Below, piece after piece: positions 17,266 through 25,578 of a stretch of 64,000 bases of DNA. The notes below the pieces were generated by a model that saw nothing but the letters and a program-made list of their open reading frames with translations, was not told the DNA's origin and did no database searches. The stretch lies in the NCBI GenBank assembly GCA_021156085.1, contig JAJNBC010000001.1:186001-250000 (forward strand), in the 5' to 3' direction. How positions within the stretch are numbered: the first letter of the stretch is position 1; every line of letters starts with the position of its first letter. The position numbers and the translations under genes were made by a program. This DNA is from Gammaproteobacteria bacterium. Lineage in GTDB: Bacteria > Pseudomonadota > Gammaproteobacteria > DSM-16500.

Positions 17266-18420
17266 ATGTTCCAATGGATAAGTCGGCTTGTTCTTTTTAT
17301 CGTTATTTTCCTCTTTACTTTCACTGCTTACGCTGTGTCGGGGATCAATTTGCCTTATGGCGTAACGCCGACAAGCCGAGAAATTTATGATTTGCACATG
17401 GCTTGTTTTTATATATGTTGCGTCATTGGAACTCTTGTTTTTAGCATTCTTATTTACTCACTGATTAAGCATCGCAAGTCCAAAGGAGCGACAGCAGTTC
17501 ATTTCCATGAGCATTTAGGGCTTGAAATAGTGTGGACAGTAATTCCTTTTCTTATTTTGATAGGATTGGCCATTCCGGCAACTATTGTATTAAAACATAT
17601 CCATAATACAGACCGATCTGCGTTGACAATCAAAGTTACAGGGTATCAGTGGAAATGGAAATATGAATACCTGGATCAAGGGATTAGTTTTTTTAGTAAT
17701 CTTTCCACGCCGCAAGACCAAATTCTAAATAATGCGCCCAAAGGTAAATGGTTTTTGCTGGAAGTGGATAACCCCATGGTAGTGCCAGTTAATACTAAAG
17801 TAAAACTATTAGTAACGGCCGATGATGTTGTACATGCGTGGTGGGTGCCTGAGTTAGGCGTTAAGCAAGATGCGATCCCGGGATTTGTGAATGAGAACTG
17901 GTTTTATGCGGATAAAATCGGCACCTATCGTGGGCAATGTGGTGAGCTGTGCGGTATTAATCATGGTTTTATGCCCATCGTAGTTCAGGTGGTATCCCAA
18001 GTCGATTTTGATAAATGGGTTAAGTTACATCGGCCAAATGCAGGCAATGAGGCTAACCAAACTCTCACAATGAAACCTCTCTCCGAAAAGGAGCTAATGA
18101 TTTTAGGCAAAGCACAGTATGATAAATCCTGTGGAATGTGTCATCAAGCAACCGGCTTAGGACTGCCGCCCAGCTTCCCGCCTTTGAAAAGAAGCCGTGT
18201 AGTAACAGGGCCGCTGGATGGAAGTATTGCCTTTGTGTTAACAGGGGTACCCGGAACAGCGATGCAGGCTTTTGGTCAACAGTTAAATAATAAAGAAATG
18301 GCTGGGGTTATAACTTATATTCGACATGCGTGGGGCAACGATAAAATCATTATCAATCATAAACAACCGATCATCGTTCAGCCTAGTGATATTGAAAGAG
18401 TGCGGAGAAAAAATTTATGA
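17266..18420 (+). CDS. coxB: Cytochrome c oxidase subunit II with fused cytochrome c domain (caa3 type)
   Basis: 384 residues. Signal/anchor region, two membrane helices, then the CuA cupredoxin domain with ligands His190, Cys225, Cys229, His233 and Met236 (RGQCGELCGINHGFMP). A C-terminal cytochrome c domain has SCGMCHQ (Cys289-His293) and the distal Met in PGTAMQAF. The fusion makes this a caa3-type A-family oxidase that takes electrons directly from a c-type heme. The ATG at 17266 has an AAAAAGG site. An upstream TTG start is open but has no such signal. It overlaps coxA by four bases. Confidence 0.94.
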   Translation: MFQWISRLVLFIVIFLFTFTAYAVSGINLPYGVTPTSREIYDLHMACFYICCVIGTLVFSILIYSLIKHRKSKGATAVHFHEHLGLEIVWTVIPFLILIGLAIPATIVLKHIHNTDRSALTIKVTGYQWKWKYEYLDQGISFFSNLSTPQDQILNNAPKGKWFLLEVDNPMVVPVNTKVKLLVTADDVVHAWWVPELGVKQDAIPGFVNENWFYADKIGTYRGQCGELCGINHGFMPIVVQVVSQVDFDKWVKLHRPNAGNEANQTLTMKPLSEKELMILGKAQYDKSCGMCHQATGLGLPPSFPPLKRSRVVTGPLDGSIAFVLTGVPGTAMQAFGQQLNNKEMAGVITYIRHAWGNDKIIINHKQPIIVQPSDIERVRRKNL

Positions 18421-20018
18421 CAGATGCAGCAGTTTATACACAAGATCCTGATTCACATGAAGAGCATCATGGTCCGGAACACGGGTTTAAACGTTGGTTA
18501 TTCACTACCAATCATAAAGACATAGGCACGCTTTATCTTTTTTTTAGTTTTATTATGATGTTTGTAGCAGGTGCGATGGCACTTTTAGTTCGTGTTGAAT
18601 TATTTGAGCCTGGAAAAGTTCTTTTAAATCCTGAATATTTTAATCAAATGACGACAATGCATGGGTTAATTATGGTGTTTGGCGTCATTATGCCCGCCAT
18701 GGCGGGCCTAGCAAATTGGTTAATTCCTTTGATGATTGGTGCGCCGGATATGGCTTTGCCTCGATTAAATAACTGGAGTTTCTGGTTATTGCCTTTTGCT
18801 TTTGCCATGTTAATCAGCACCTTATTTATGAGTGGGCCTGCACCTGATTTTGGGTGGACCTTCTATGCGCCGCTTTCTACGACTTACGGTCCTAAAAGTA
18901 CTGACTTTTTTATTTTCTCTATCCATCTGATGGGTGCTTCTTCTATTCTCGCTGCATTGAATATTGTAGTTACTATATTCAATATGCGAGCGCCCAGCAT
19001 GGCTTGGATGAAGCTTCCTTTGTTTGTTTGGAGTTGGTTAGTTACTGCTTTTCTTTTGTTGGCAGTGATGCCGGTGTTGGCCGGGTGTGTAACTATGATG
19101 TTAATGGATCGCCATTTTCATACCAGTTTTTTCAATGCGGCGGGAGGCGGTGATCCTTTATTATTTCAACATGTGTTTTGGTTTTTTGGCCATCCCGAAG
19201 TTTATATATTGATTTTACCTGGGTTTGGAGTGATATCTGCTATTATTCCAACATTTGCACGTAAGCCCTTATTTGGTTATCGCTTTATGGTCTATGCTAC
19301 TGCCGTCATTGCTATCTTGGGTTTTGTGGTATGGATGCATCATATGTTTACGACGGGTGCTCCTATTGCCGCTCAACTCTATTTCATGTATGCCACGATG
19401 TTAATTGCTGTACCCACTGGCATTAAAGTATTTAATTGGGTGGCTACAATTTTTAAAGGTTCTCTTACCTTTGAGACACCTATGTTATTTGCCTTAGGCT
19501 TTTTAGTCATGTTTACCTTGGGCGGCTTTTCTGGTTTGATGGTGGCACTCGTACCTAGTGATTATCAATATCGGGATAGTTATTTTGTCGTTGCCCATTT
19601 TCACTATGTTCTCGTCTCTGGTTCTCTCTTCACCATTATTGCGGGTGTGTATTATTGGCTTCCTAAATGGACTGGGCAAATGTATAATGAACGACTTGGC
19701 CAACTTCATTTTTGGCTAACCACTATTGGAATGAATGTGACTTTTCTTCCCATGCATTTTTTAGGTTTAGCAGGAATGCCTCGCCGCATTCCAGATTATG
19801 CTTTGCAATTTACGGATTTTAACCAAATTTGTACAGTAGGCGCTTTTATTTTTGGATTTTCTCAATTGATTTTTTTATATATCATTCTTAAGGCTTCTTT
19901 TGGCAAGCGTACTTATCAAGTGAGTAATCAAGTGTGGGAAGGTGCAACAGGGTTAGAATGGACATTACCATCACCCGTGCCTTATCATACCTTTGAAACT
20001 GCGCCTGTTGTTCCCTAG
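18417..20018 (+). CDS. coxA: Cytochrome c oxidase subunit I
   Basis: 533 residues, about 12 membrane helices. Catalytic segments: FWFFGHPEVYILILPGFG, holding the CuB His and the cross-linked Tyr, HHMFTTG with the two other CuB His, and VAHFHYVL with the heme a/a3 His ligands. The low-spin heme His lies in TTMHGLIMVFG. The Glu in helix II-like positions and the K-channel Glu are not analysed. It is the catalytic subunit of the proton-pumping oxidase; co-transcribed with coxB and, after four bases, with ctaG. Confidence 0.97.
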   Translation: MTDAAVYTQDPDSHEEHHGPEHGFKRWLFTTNHKDIGTLYLFFSFIMMFVAGAMALLVRVELFEPGKVLLNPEYFNQMTTMHGLIMVFGVIMPAMAGLANWLIPLMIGAPDMALPRLNNWSFWLLPFAFAMLISTLFMSGPAPDFGWTFYAPLSTTYGPKSTDFFIFSIHLMGASSILAALNIVVTIFNMRAPSMAWMKLPLFVWSWLVTAFLLLAVMPVLAGCVTMMLMDRHFHTSFFNAAGGGDPLLFQHVFWFFGHPEVYILILPGFGVISAIIPTFARKPLFGYRFMVYATAVIAILGFVVWMHHMFTTGAPIAAQLYFMYATMLIAVPTGIKVFNWVATIFKGSLTFETPMLFALGFLVMFTLGGFSGLMVALVPSDYQYRDSYFVVAHFHYVLVSGSLFTIIAGVYYWLPKWTGQMYNERLGQLHFWLTTIGMNVTFLPMHFLGLAGMPRRIPDYALQFTDFNQICTVGAFIFGFSQLIFLYIILKASFGKRTYQVSNQVWEGATGLEWTLPSPVPYHTFETAPVVP

Positions 20019-20022
20019 GAAG

Positions 20023-20598
20023 ATGAAACCTATTCCAAAAAGCCATAAACGTCTCACCCTTCTTTTAGTGTGCGGTGTTATTTTTATGTTTTGCTTTTGT
20101 TATATGCTGGTACCTTTATATCAATGGGTTTGCAAACAAGAAGGCATTAATGGTAAATCAGCAAATTCAGCGGGGAGTGCGGCCCCTGGTATGCAAATTG
20201 ATTATTCAAGAACAATTAAAATTACTTTTACTACCACATTACATCATGATCTCAAATTTAAATTTCTTCCTTTACAACAACATATTGATATTCATCCCGG
20301 GGAAAGAAAGTTAATTTATTTTCTAGCGGAAAACCAATCGGGTAAAGAAATAACAGTGCAAGCGGTACCCAGTATTACCCCTGCTGATGCGGCTCGATTT
20401 TTGAAAAAAACAGAATGTTTTTGCTTTACTCAGCAATATTTTTTAAAAAATGAAAAAGCAGATATGCCTGTTTATTTTTTTATTGATCCTGCTGTATCAA
20501 GGGACATCAAAGAAGTTACTTTATCTTATACCTTATTTGATGTAGGTGAGTTTATTAAAAAGCAAAAACATTTTACTCAAGGTAGAATTGATTTATGA
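20023..20598 (+). CDS. ctaG: Cytochrome c oxidase assembly protein CtaG/Cox11
   Basis: 191 residues. One N-terminal membrane helix is followed by the conserved MLVPLYQWVCKQEGINGK, with a Cys just after the helix (Cys37), and an immunoglobulin-like copper domain with the family's CFCF motif (Cys132, Cys134; TECFCFTQQ). Cox11 delivers copper to the CuB site of subunit I. The start MKPIPKSHKR is four bases after the coxA stop; an earlier in-frame codon lies inside coxA. Confidence 0.93.
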   Translation: MKPIPKSHKRLTLLLVCGVIFMFCFCYMLVPLYQWVCKQEGINGKSANSAGSAAPGMQIDYSRTIKITFTTTLHHDLKFKFLPLQQHIDIHPGERKLIYFLAENQSGKEITVQAVPSITPADAARFLKKTECFCFTQQYFLKNEKADMPVYFFIDPAVSRDIKEVTLSYTLFDVGEFIKKQKHFTQGRIDL

Positions 20599-21290
20599 GT
20601 AATACTATTTGTTTTAATAAACGACTTTTTATTTTTTGCGTGTTTTTTATTAGTCTTTTCTGTTTATTAGGCGTTTGGCAATTACAACGTTATCAATATA
20701 AAAAAATGATTTTATTCCGTTATGAACAAAGCTTACATACTATTCCTATTTCTATCTTAGAATTAAGCCATTTTTTGCCCTTTCAACCGGTATTGGTAAA
20801 AGGAAAATATCTTAATAATAGGACGATATTTTTACAAAATCGTTATTACCATGGCCAATTGGGGATAGAAATATTAACACCCTTTCAAGTAGAGGGAGGA
20901 AAAAAATTGTTGTTAATCAATAGAGGATGGGTAAAAGAAGAGAGTAATCCAACGATTAGGCTAAGTAAAATAAAGGGTAATCAATATATTAAAGGATATA
21001 TTAAACTCCTTGATGAACCCCAATTTATCTTAGGTAAAAATATTCTTAAACAAACACCTACAGAAATTATTTTGCAAAAAATAGATATAAAAGAACTGAA
21101 TAAAGCCACTGGGCAATTATTTTATCCTTTTATCTTGCGATTAGACCCGCGAGCACCTCATGGATTTATAAGGGATTGGATTATTACCACAGTCTTGCCC
21201 CAGCGCCATATGGCCTATGCTATTCAGTGGTTTGCTATGGCATTTATCCTATTTTTTGCAAGTTTTGTTCTGTTTCAGCAGAAGGATTAA
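20595..21290 (+). CDS. SURF1-family cytochrome oxidase assembly protein
   Basis: 231 residues with one N-terminal and one C-terminal membrane helix enclosing a periplasmic domain. SURF1 hallmarks are present: GVWQLQRYQYKK, LLINRGWVKE and a final HMAYAIQWFAMAFILF. SURF1 helps heme a insertion into subunit I. It overlaps ctaG by four bases. It is followed by a 221-base gap, so it may end the first transcriptional unit. Confidence 0.92.
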   Translation: MSNTICFNKRLFIFCVFFISLFCLLGVWQLQRYQYKKMILFRYEQSLHTIPISILELSHFLPFQPVLVKGKYLNNRTIFLQNRYYHGQLGIEILTPFQVEGGKKLLLINRGWVKEESNPTIRLSKIKGNQYIKGYIKLLDEPQFILGKNILKQTPTEIILQKIDIKELNKATGQLFYPFILRLDPRAPHGFIRDWIITTVLPQRHMAYAIQWFAMAFILFFASFVLFQQKD

Positions 21291-21291
21291 G

Positions 21292-21310
21292 CTGTGTTTC
21301 TTAAACACAG
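21292..21310 (+). terminator. Hairpin after surf1
   Basis: CTGTGTTT (21292-21299) and AAACACAG (21303-21310) form a perfect 8-bp stem with a three-base loop directly after the surf1 stop. No T-run follows. It could be a weak terminator or an RNA-processing hairpin within the oxidase operon. The remaining ~200 bases to the next gene hold no gene I can recognise. Confidence 0.4.
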
Positions 21311-21511
21311 GGGAATTGCTAAATAAAAAATACTCTGTTAACCTGCGCGCAACTAAGGTTTATCCTCTGGGGCAGCCTTCTGTTGTTTTGCCAATGGCTT
21401 CTCGGTCGCAAGCCTGCTGCGCTTTATTGGTCAAAATTAAGAAGCGGATGCCTGAGATATTTTATCTTGAAGTAAAACCTTTTAATTTATGACTCCTGAG
21501 CAGAAAAAATA

Positions 21512-21997
21512 ATGCAGATGAAAAAAATAAAATATATTCAACTGATTTTACTTATATTAGTATTCATTTTTCCCATGATAGCAGGTACATTCCTTTATTT
21601 TTATCATGCGCATTTTCAATTTAAGACAACCAATCATGGTATTTTAGTCAATCCGCCTAAAATGATGCGAACCAAGCATATAAAAGCAATAATAGGAAAA
21701 AAATGGTTGGTGATGTATGTGCCTGCTATGCCTTGTAATGAGCATTGCCGTCGTATCCAACATAACTTAAACCAAGTTAAGCTGGCGCTAGGTAAAAACA
21801 GTGATCGTGTTAATATTATTTTGTCGGATTTCGATATGCAATCAGAATTAAGCGCTACATTCGGTAAAGCAACTACTCAAAAGATTTACTTAATTGATCC
21901 CAGAGGTTATTTATTTATGTATTATTCTAGTGATACCGATCCCATGAATATTTTAAAAGATTTAAAACATTTACTAGAGGTGTCGCAAATTGGTTAA
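21512..21997 (+). CDS. Membrane-anchored thioredoxin-fold protein with CxxxC, in the oxidase operon
   Basis: 161 residues. One N-terminal membrane helix (about 10-30) precedes a periplasmic domain with VMYVPAMPCNEHC (Cys75, Cys79). The CxxxC spacing is that of the copper chaperone Sco, not the CxxC of thioredoxins. The later DPRGYLFMYYSSD resembles the thioredoxin-fold Asp-Pro turn. Similar small proteins accompany ctaA/ctaB in other gammaproteobacteria and are annotated as cytochrome oxidase-associated. A role in copper or thiol handling for the CuA site is inference. Confidence 0.7.
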   Translation: MQMKKIKYIQLILLILVFIFPMIAGTFLYFYHAHFQFKTTNHGILVNPPKMMRTKHIKAIIGKKWLVMYVPAMPCNEHCRRIQHNLNQVKLALGKNSDRVNIILSDFDMQSELSATFGKATTQKIYLIDPRGYLFMYYSSDTDPMNILKDLKHLLEVSQIG

Positions 21998-22994
21998 GCA
22001 ACGTTTGATTGCAATACTGGCACTAAGCGCTTGTTTTTTTGCATTGTGCGTAATAGGGCTGGGGGCATTTACTCGTTTGATTGATGCAGGGCTTGGTTGT
22101 CCAGACTGGCCAGGTTGTTATGGGCATCTTATTGTACCAGTTTCAGCTGAAGGCCATCGATTAGCTGCATTACGTTTTCAGGGTGCTCCTTTTATTACTT
22201 ATAAAGCATGGGCTGAAATGATTCATCGTTATTTTGCTGGCGGTTTAAGCATTTTAATATTATTACTGTCAGGGTTTATTTTTAAGGATTTTTTATTTCA
22301 TGTAAAAAGAAAAAAAACCAATCTAATATTAGCTATTTTTTTACTATTATTAGTAGTTTATCAAATTATGTTGGGGCAATGGACTGTTACTTTAAGATTA
22401 TTACCTATCATTGTGACGCAACATTTATTAGGCGGATTTCTTATCTTAGTCACGCTTTGGTTACTTTATTTGAATCACTGCTCTTTTCCTCTACTGGTAC
22501 AGAACAAGCAGATGAAGATGGCTTTGCCCGGGGCAATCATAGGGTGCTTTATTTTATTTTTACAAATTGCATTAGGAGCATGGACAAGTACTCATTATGC
22601 TTCTTTAAGTTGTCCTGATATTCCTTTTTGTTTTAATCATCATCCTTTGTTAACGCTGTATATCAAGCAAGCATTTAATTTATTTTCTCCGCCTTATCAA
22701 AATGAAGCAATACGTCAGACTATCCAGATGTTCCATCGAATAGGCGCCTTCATTTTTATATGTTATCTATTTATTTTTACGCTGTATGTATGGCCAAAAA
22801 TAAAAAAATCCGCTTATTTAATGCAATCACTTTATCTTGTCTGGTGTTTGGTTATTATTCAATTAGGTTTGGGCATGGCCAATATTATTTTTAAACTGCC
22901 TTTAATTACAGCTGTTAGCCATACTTTAATTGCTGGGTTATTATTATTGGCTATGATCACGTTGATTTACAAAATTTCAAAGGTGTCAAGTTAA
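21990..22994 (+). CDS. ctaA: Heme A synthase CtaA/COX15
   Basis: 334 residues with eight membrane helices in two halves. Conserved segments: [33 protein letters not shown], the second-half [15 protein letters not shown] and MFHRIGAF, and AVSHTLIAG, providing the paired His ligands and Cys pairs. The enzyme oxidises heme O to heme A for the oxidase. The start is a TTG at 21990, inferred because the first helix begins at once and GAGGTG lies upstream; it overlaps the previous gene by eight bases. Confidence 0.93.
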   Translation: MVKQRLIAILALSACFFALCVIGLGAFTRLIDAGLGCPDWPGCYGHLIVPVSAEGHRLAALRFQGAPFITYKAWAEMIHRYFAGGLSILILLLSGFIFKDFLFHVKRKKTNLILAIFLLLLVVYQIMLGQWTVTLRLLPIIVTQHLLGGFLILVTLWLLYLNHCSFPLLVQNKQMKMALPGAIIGCFILFLQIALGAWTSTHYASLSCPDIPFCFNHHPLLTLYIKQAFNLFSPPYQNEAIRQTIQMFHRIGAFIFICYLFIFTLYVWPKIKKSAYLMQSLYLVWCLVIIQLGLGMANIIFKLPLITAVSHTLIAGLLLLAMITLIYKISKVSS

Positions 22995-23857
22995 TGAAAT
23001 CAGTAATCTACGATTATATTGAATTATGTAAACCCAGGGTGGTCACACTGATGATCATTACTTCCATGGTTGGCATGTGCTTAGCGCCAGCTGCTTCTTT
23101 TCCCATTGAGCCTTTTATTTTCGGCAATATCGGTATTGCATTGGTAGCCTCTGCTGCCGCTGCATTGAACCATGTGGCAGATCAGCACGTAGATAAGCTT
23201 ATGAAACGTACTGAACATCGTCCTATTGCTAGAGGGCGTATTAGTACTAGGAAAAGTATTTATTTTTCTAGCATCTTGGCTTTGATAGGAATGCTTATTC
23301 TGTTTTTTAAAATTAATCCTCTCACTGCGCTTTTGACTTTTTTTTCACTGGTAGGGTATGCAGGTTGTTATACACTCTATTTGAAACATGCCACACCCCA
23401 AAATATTGTGATAGGAGGCATTGCTGGGGCTATTCCGCCATTATTAGGCTGGACAGCTGTCACCAACACGATCAGCCCCGAAAGTTTATTATTGGTTTTG
23501 ATTATTTACCTGTGGACCCCGCCGCATTTTTGGGCATTAGCTATTTACCGTTTGGAAGATTACGCCAAAGCCAATATTCCTATGTTACCGCATACACATG
23601 GCGTAGCTTATACTAAACTTAATATCATGCTTTATACTATTCTACTTGCTTGCGCTTCCTCTTTGCCTTTTATTATCCATATGTCAGGCTGGGTTTATTT
23701 TATAGGCGTAACCTCTATCAATATTATTTTTATTTATCACGCGTTACGTCTTTATTTTACTGAGGAAGGCGCCCAAGCCATACGTACGTTTTGGTATTCT
23801 ATTTATTACTTAACTATTTTATTTCTTTTATTATTAATTGATCATTATATTAAATGA
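22994..23857 (+). CDS. ctaB: Protoheme IX farnesyltransferase (heme O synthase)
   Basis: 287 residues, about nine membrane helices. UbiA-family prenyltransferase with the first Asp-rich motif [15 protein letters not shown] and the second loop [19 protein letters not shown]. It converts heme B to heme O with farnesyl diphosphate, the step before CtaA. Its ATG overlaps the ctaA stop by one base (TAATG). Confidence 0.95.
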   Translation: MKSVIYDYIELCKPRVVTLMIITSMVGMCLAPAASFPIEPFIFGNIGIALVASAAAALNHVADQHVDKLMKRTEHRPIARGRISTRKSIYFSSILALIGMLILFFKINPLTALLTFFSLVGYAGCYTLYLKHATPQNIVIGGIAGAIPPLLGWTAVTNTISPESLLLVLIIYLWTPPHFWALAIYRLEDYAKANIPMLPHTHGVAYTKLNIMLYTILLACASSLPFIIHMSGWVYFIGVTSINIIFIYHALRLYFTEEGAQAIRTFWYSIYYLTILFLLLLIDHYIK

Positions 23858-23870
23858 GGAAAGGGGCGCC

Positions 23871-24518
23871 GTGGAAAAGATTAAACAAAAAAAGAATAAA
23901 AAATGGCTTATGCGGTTAATGATGAGTGTCGCCCTGATGGCAAGTCTGATAGTGTATTTTGGCGTGTTACGTACCCATGAAGTTAAAATACAAATAGAAG
24001 GCGTGTATTTACCGCAGGCAACAAAGATGGTGCCATTTAAATTAACGGATAACCGCGGTAACCTATTTACCCAAGAGAATTTAAAAGGCCATTGGACAAT
24101 GTTATTTTTTGGTTTTACGCATTGCGGTTTTGTCTGTCCCTCTACCTTAGCTGAATTAAATAAAATGCATCATCAATTGCAGAAGGAATTACCTTTAAAG
24201 GCGGTGCCTCAAATTGTATTTATTTCTGTTGATCCGCAAAGGGATACCCTAAAGAGACTAAATGAATATGTGACAGCTTTCAATGTGGCGTTTATTGGCT
24301 TGCGCGGCAGTGAATTAGCCACGGAAAAGCTGGAAAATCAATTACATATTATGGCTGCGAAATCAGAAATGCAAGGTAAAAATAATTACACTCTAGATCA
24401 TACTGCGGAAATACTTTTAATTAATCCGCAGGCTGAAATTCAGGCTTATCTATCTTATCCGCATCAAGCCACGCAAATGATCAGAGATTATAAAAAAATT
24501 CTATCGGTGTCTCGATGA
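23871..24518 (+). CDS. SCO1/SenC-family copper chaperone
   Basis: 215 residues. One membrane anchor (about 12-33) is followed by a thioredoxin-like domain with the Sco copper ligands FFGFTHCGFVCPST (Cys85, Cys89) and the distal His177 (YTLDHTAEI). Sco proteins deliver copper to the CuA site of subunit II or reduce its cysteines. The start is set at a GTG at 23871 because GAGGAAAGGGG stands just upstream; earlier codons fall within ctaB. Confidence 0.92.
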   Translation: MEKIKQKKNKKWLMRLMMSVALMASLIVYFGVLRTHEVKIQIEGVYLPQATKMVPFKLTDNRGNLFTQENLKGHWTMLFFGFTHCGFVCPSTLAELNKMHHQLQKELPLKAVPQIVFISVDPQRDTLKRLNEYVTAFNVAFIGLRGSELATEKLENQLHIMAAKSEMQGKNNYTLDHTAEILLINPQAEIQAYLSYPHQATQMIRDYKKILSVSR

Positions 24519-24991
24519 GATTAAAAAAAATAATTATTATTTTTTTATGCAGTCTTTGTCTATTGAATTGCTCAAAACAAAATACTTCTTTACATGAGGC
24601 TAAAGATAATTCCAGAGACCGCTCTACTTTACAGGGAAAATGGGTTATCTTGAATTATTGGGCTACTTGGTGTGAAGCTTGTATCAAGGAAGTCCCTGAA
24701 CTCAATTATTTTTATCATACGTATGTGAATAAAAATATCCTGTTATTTGGTGTCAACTATGATCAATTATCTTCTGCGGATTTGCAAAAAGCGATCCAGA
24801 AAATGCAAATTACTTATCCTGTTTTAACGGAAGAACCCTGCCAATTAGGTCAACTTAATCAGACTTCTGTATTGCCAACCACTTATATTATTAGTCCAGG
24901 AGGGTCGCTGGTAAAAAAAATAATAGGTCCTCTAACGGCAGGGGATTTATTTAAGATTATGTCTGCCTTTTTTTCTCAGGATAGGGAATGA
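24515..24991 (+). CDS. TlpA/ResA-like thiol-disulfide lipoprotein
   Basis: 158 residues. The N-terminus looks like a lipoprotein signal (LCLLNC, Cys19). The thioredoxin-like domain carries ILNYWATWCEACIKEVPE (Cys53, Cys56) and a cis-Pro segment VLPTTYIISPGG. TlpA-type proteins reduce Sco or the CuA cysteines, which fits its place right after sco with a four-base overlap. It is a third thiol-active protein in one operon. Confidence 0.87.
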   Translation: MRLKKIIIIFLCSLCLLNCSKQNTSLHEAKDNSRDRSTLQGKWVILNYWATWCEACIKEVPELNYFYHTYVNKNILLFGVNYDQLSSADLQKAIQKMQITYPVLTEEPCQLGQLNQTSVLPTTYIISPGGSLVKKIIGPLTAGDLFKIMSAFFSQDRE

Positions 24992-25395
24992 AAAAATATA
25001 TTATTATTTTTTTATTTTTCTTAAGTGGCTTGTCAGGGCTATTTTTATCTCTTTATTTGCATCATGATTTCTTTCTTATCGTGAGGCCTCCTTTACAGGT
25101 TTATCATTACCCTATGCAATTTCTTACTCCGCTGAAAAATGATCGCCAAGCAGGTAAGAAAATTTTTAGAGAATATTGTGCGAGTTGTCATGCAGTTCAT
25201 CCCTTGATTGAAGTTAATGCCCCACGAATTGGAGATAAAGCCGCTTGGCAATTAAGGCGCCAGCGTGGTTTGTCCCTCTTATTCCACCATACTTTAGAAG
25301 GAGTGGGGGCTATGCCGGCTCGCGGGGGTTGTTTTGAGTGCAGCGATGGTCAGTTACGTAGGGCCATTCGTTATATATTAACTCAAATTGAGTAA
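24988..25395 (+). CDS. Membrane-anchored monoheme cytochrome c (c5 class)
   Basis: 135 residues. One N-terminal membrane helix (about 4-24), then EYCASCHAVHP (Cys64-His68), the Met ligand in GVGAMPARGG, and the c5-type second Cys pair GCFECSDGQLRRAIRYIL. It closes the plus-strand oxidase operon with a four-base overlap to the TlpA-like gene. It is a likely electron donor to the caa3 oxidase. Its C-terminal half strongly resembles the last two domains of the tetraheme protein at 15496. Confidence 0.88.
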   Translation: MKKYIIIFLFFLSGLSGLFLSLYLHHDFFLIVRPPLQVYHYPMQFLTPLKNDRQAGKKIFREYCASCHAVHPLIEVNAPRIGDKAAWQLRRQRGLSLLFHHTLEGVGAMPARGGCFECSDGQLRRAIRYILTQIE

Positions 25396-25578
25396 TTTAA
25401 GTATTTTTTTTACTCTCTTCGAGTATTTTTAATTAAAAAGAATGCCTTACTGCCAAGAAAGATCATAAAAAAGGCAAAATAGTATGATATACTCGCTCAA
25501 ATTATTTACGAGACGCCGATTCATACAAAGGGGTGAGACAAAAAATAACGGTGCCGATGCAGAGGAGTAATTGTTTTT

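Noticed and set aside
24515-24991. A second ccmG/DsbE gene
   Set aside because: It is a TlpA-like lipoprotein placed after sco in the oxidase operon, lacking CcmG-specific segments; the true ccmG is at 8554.
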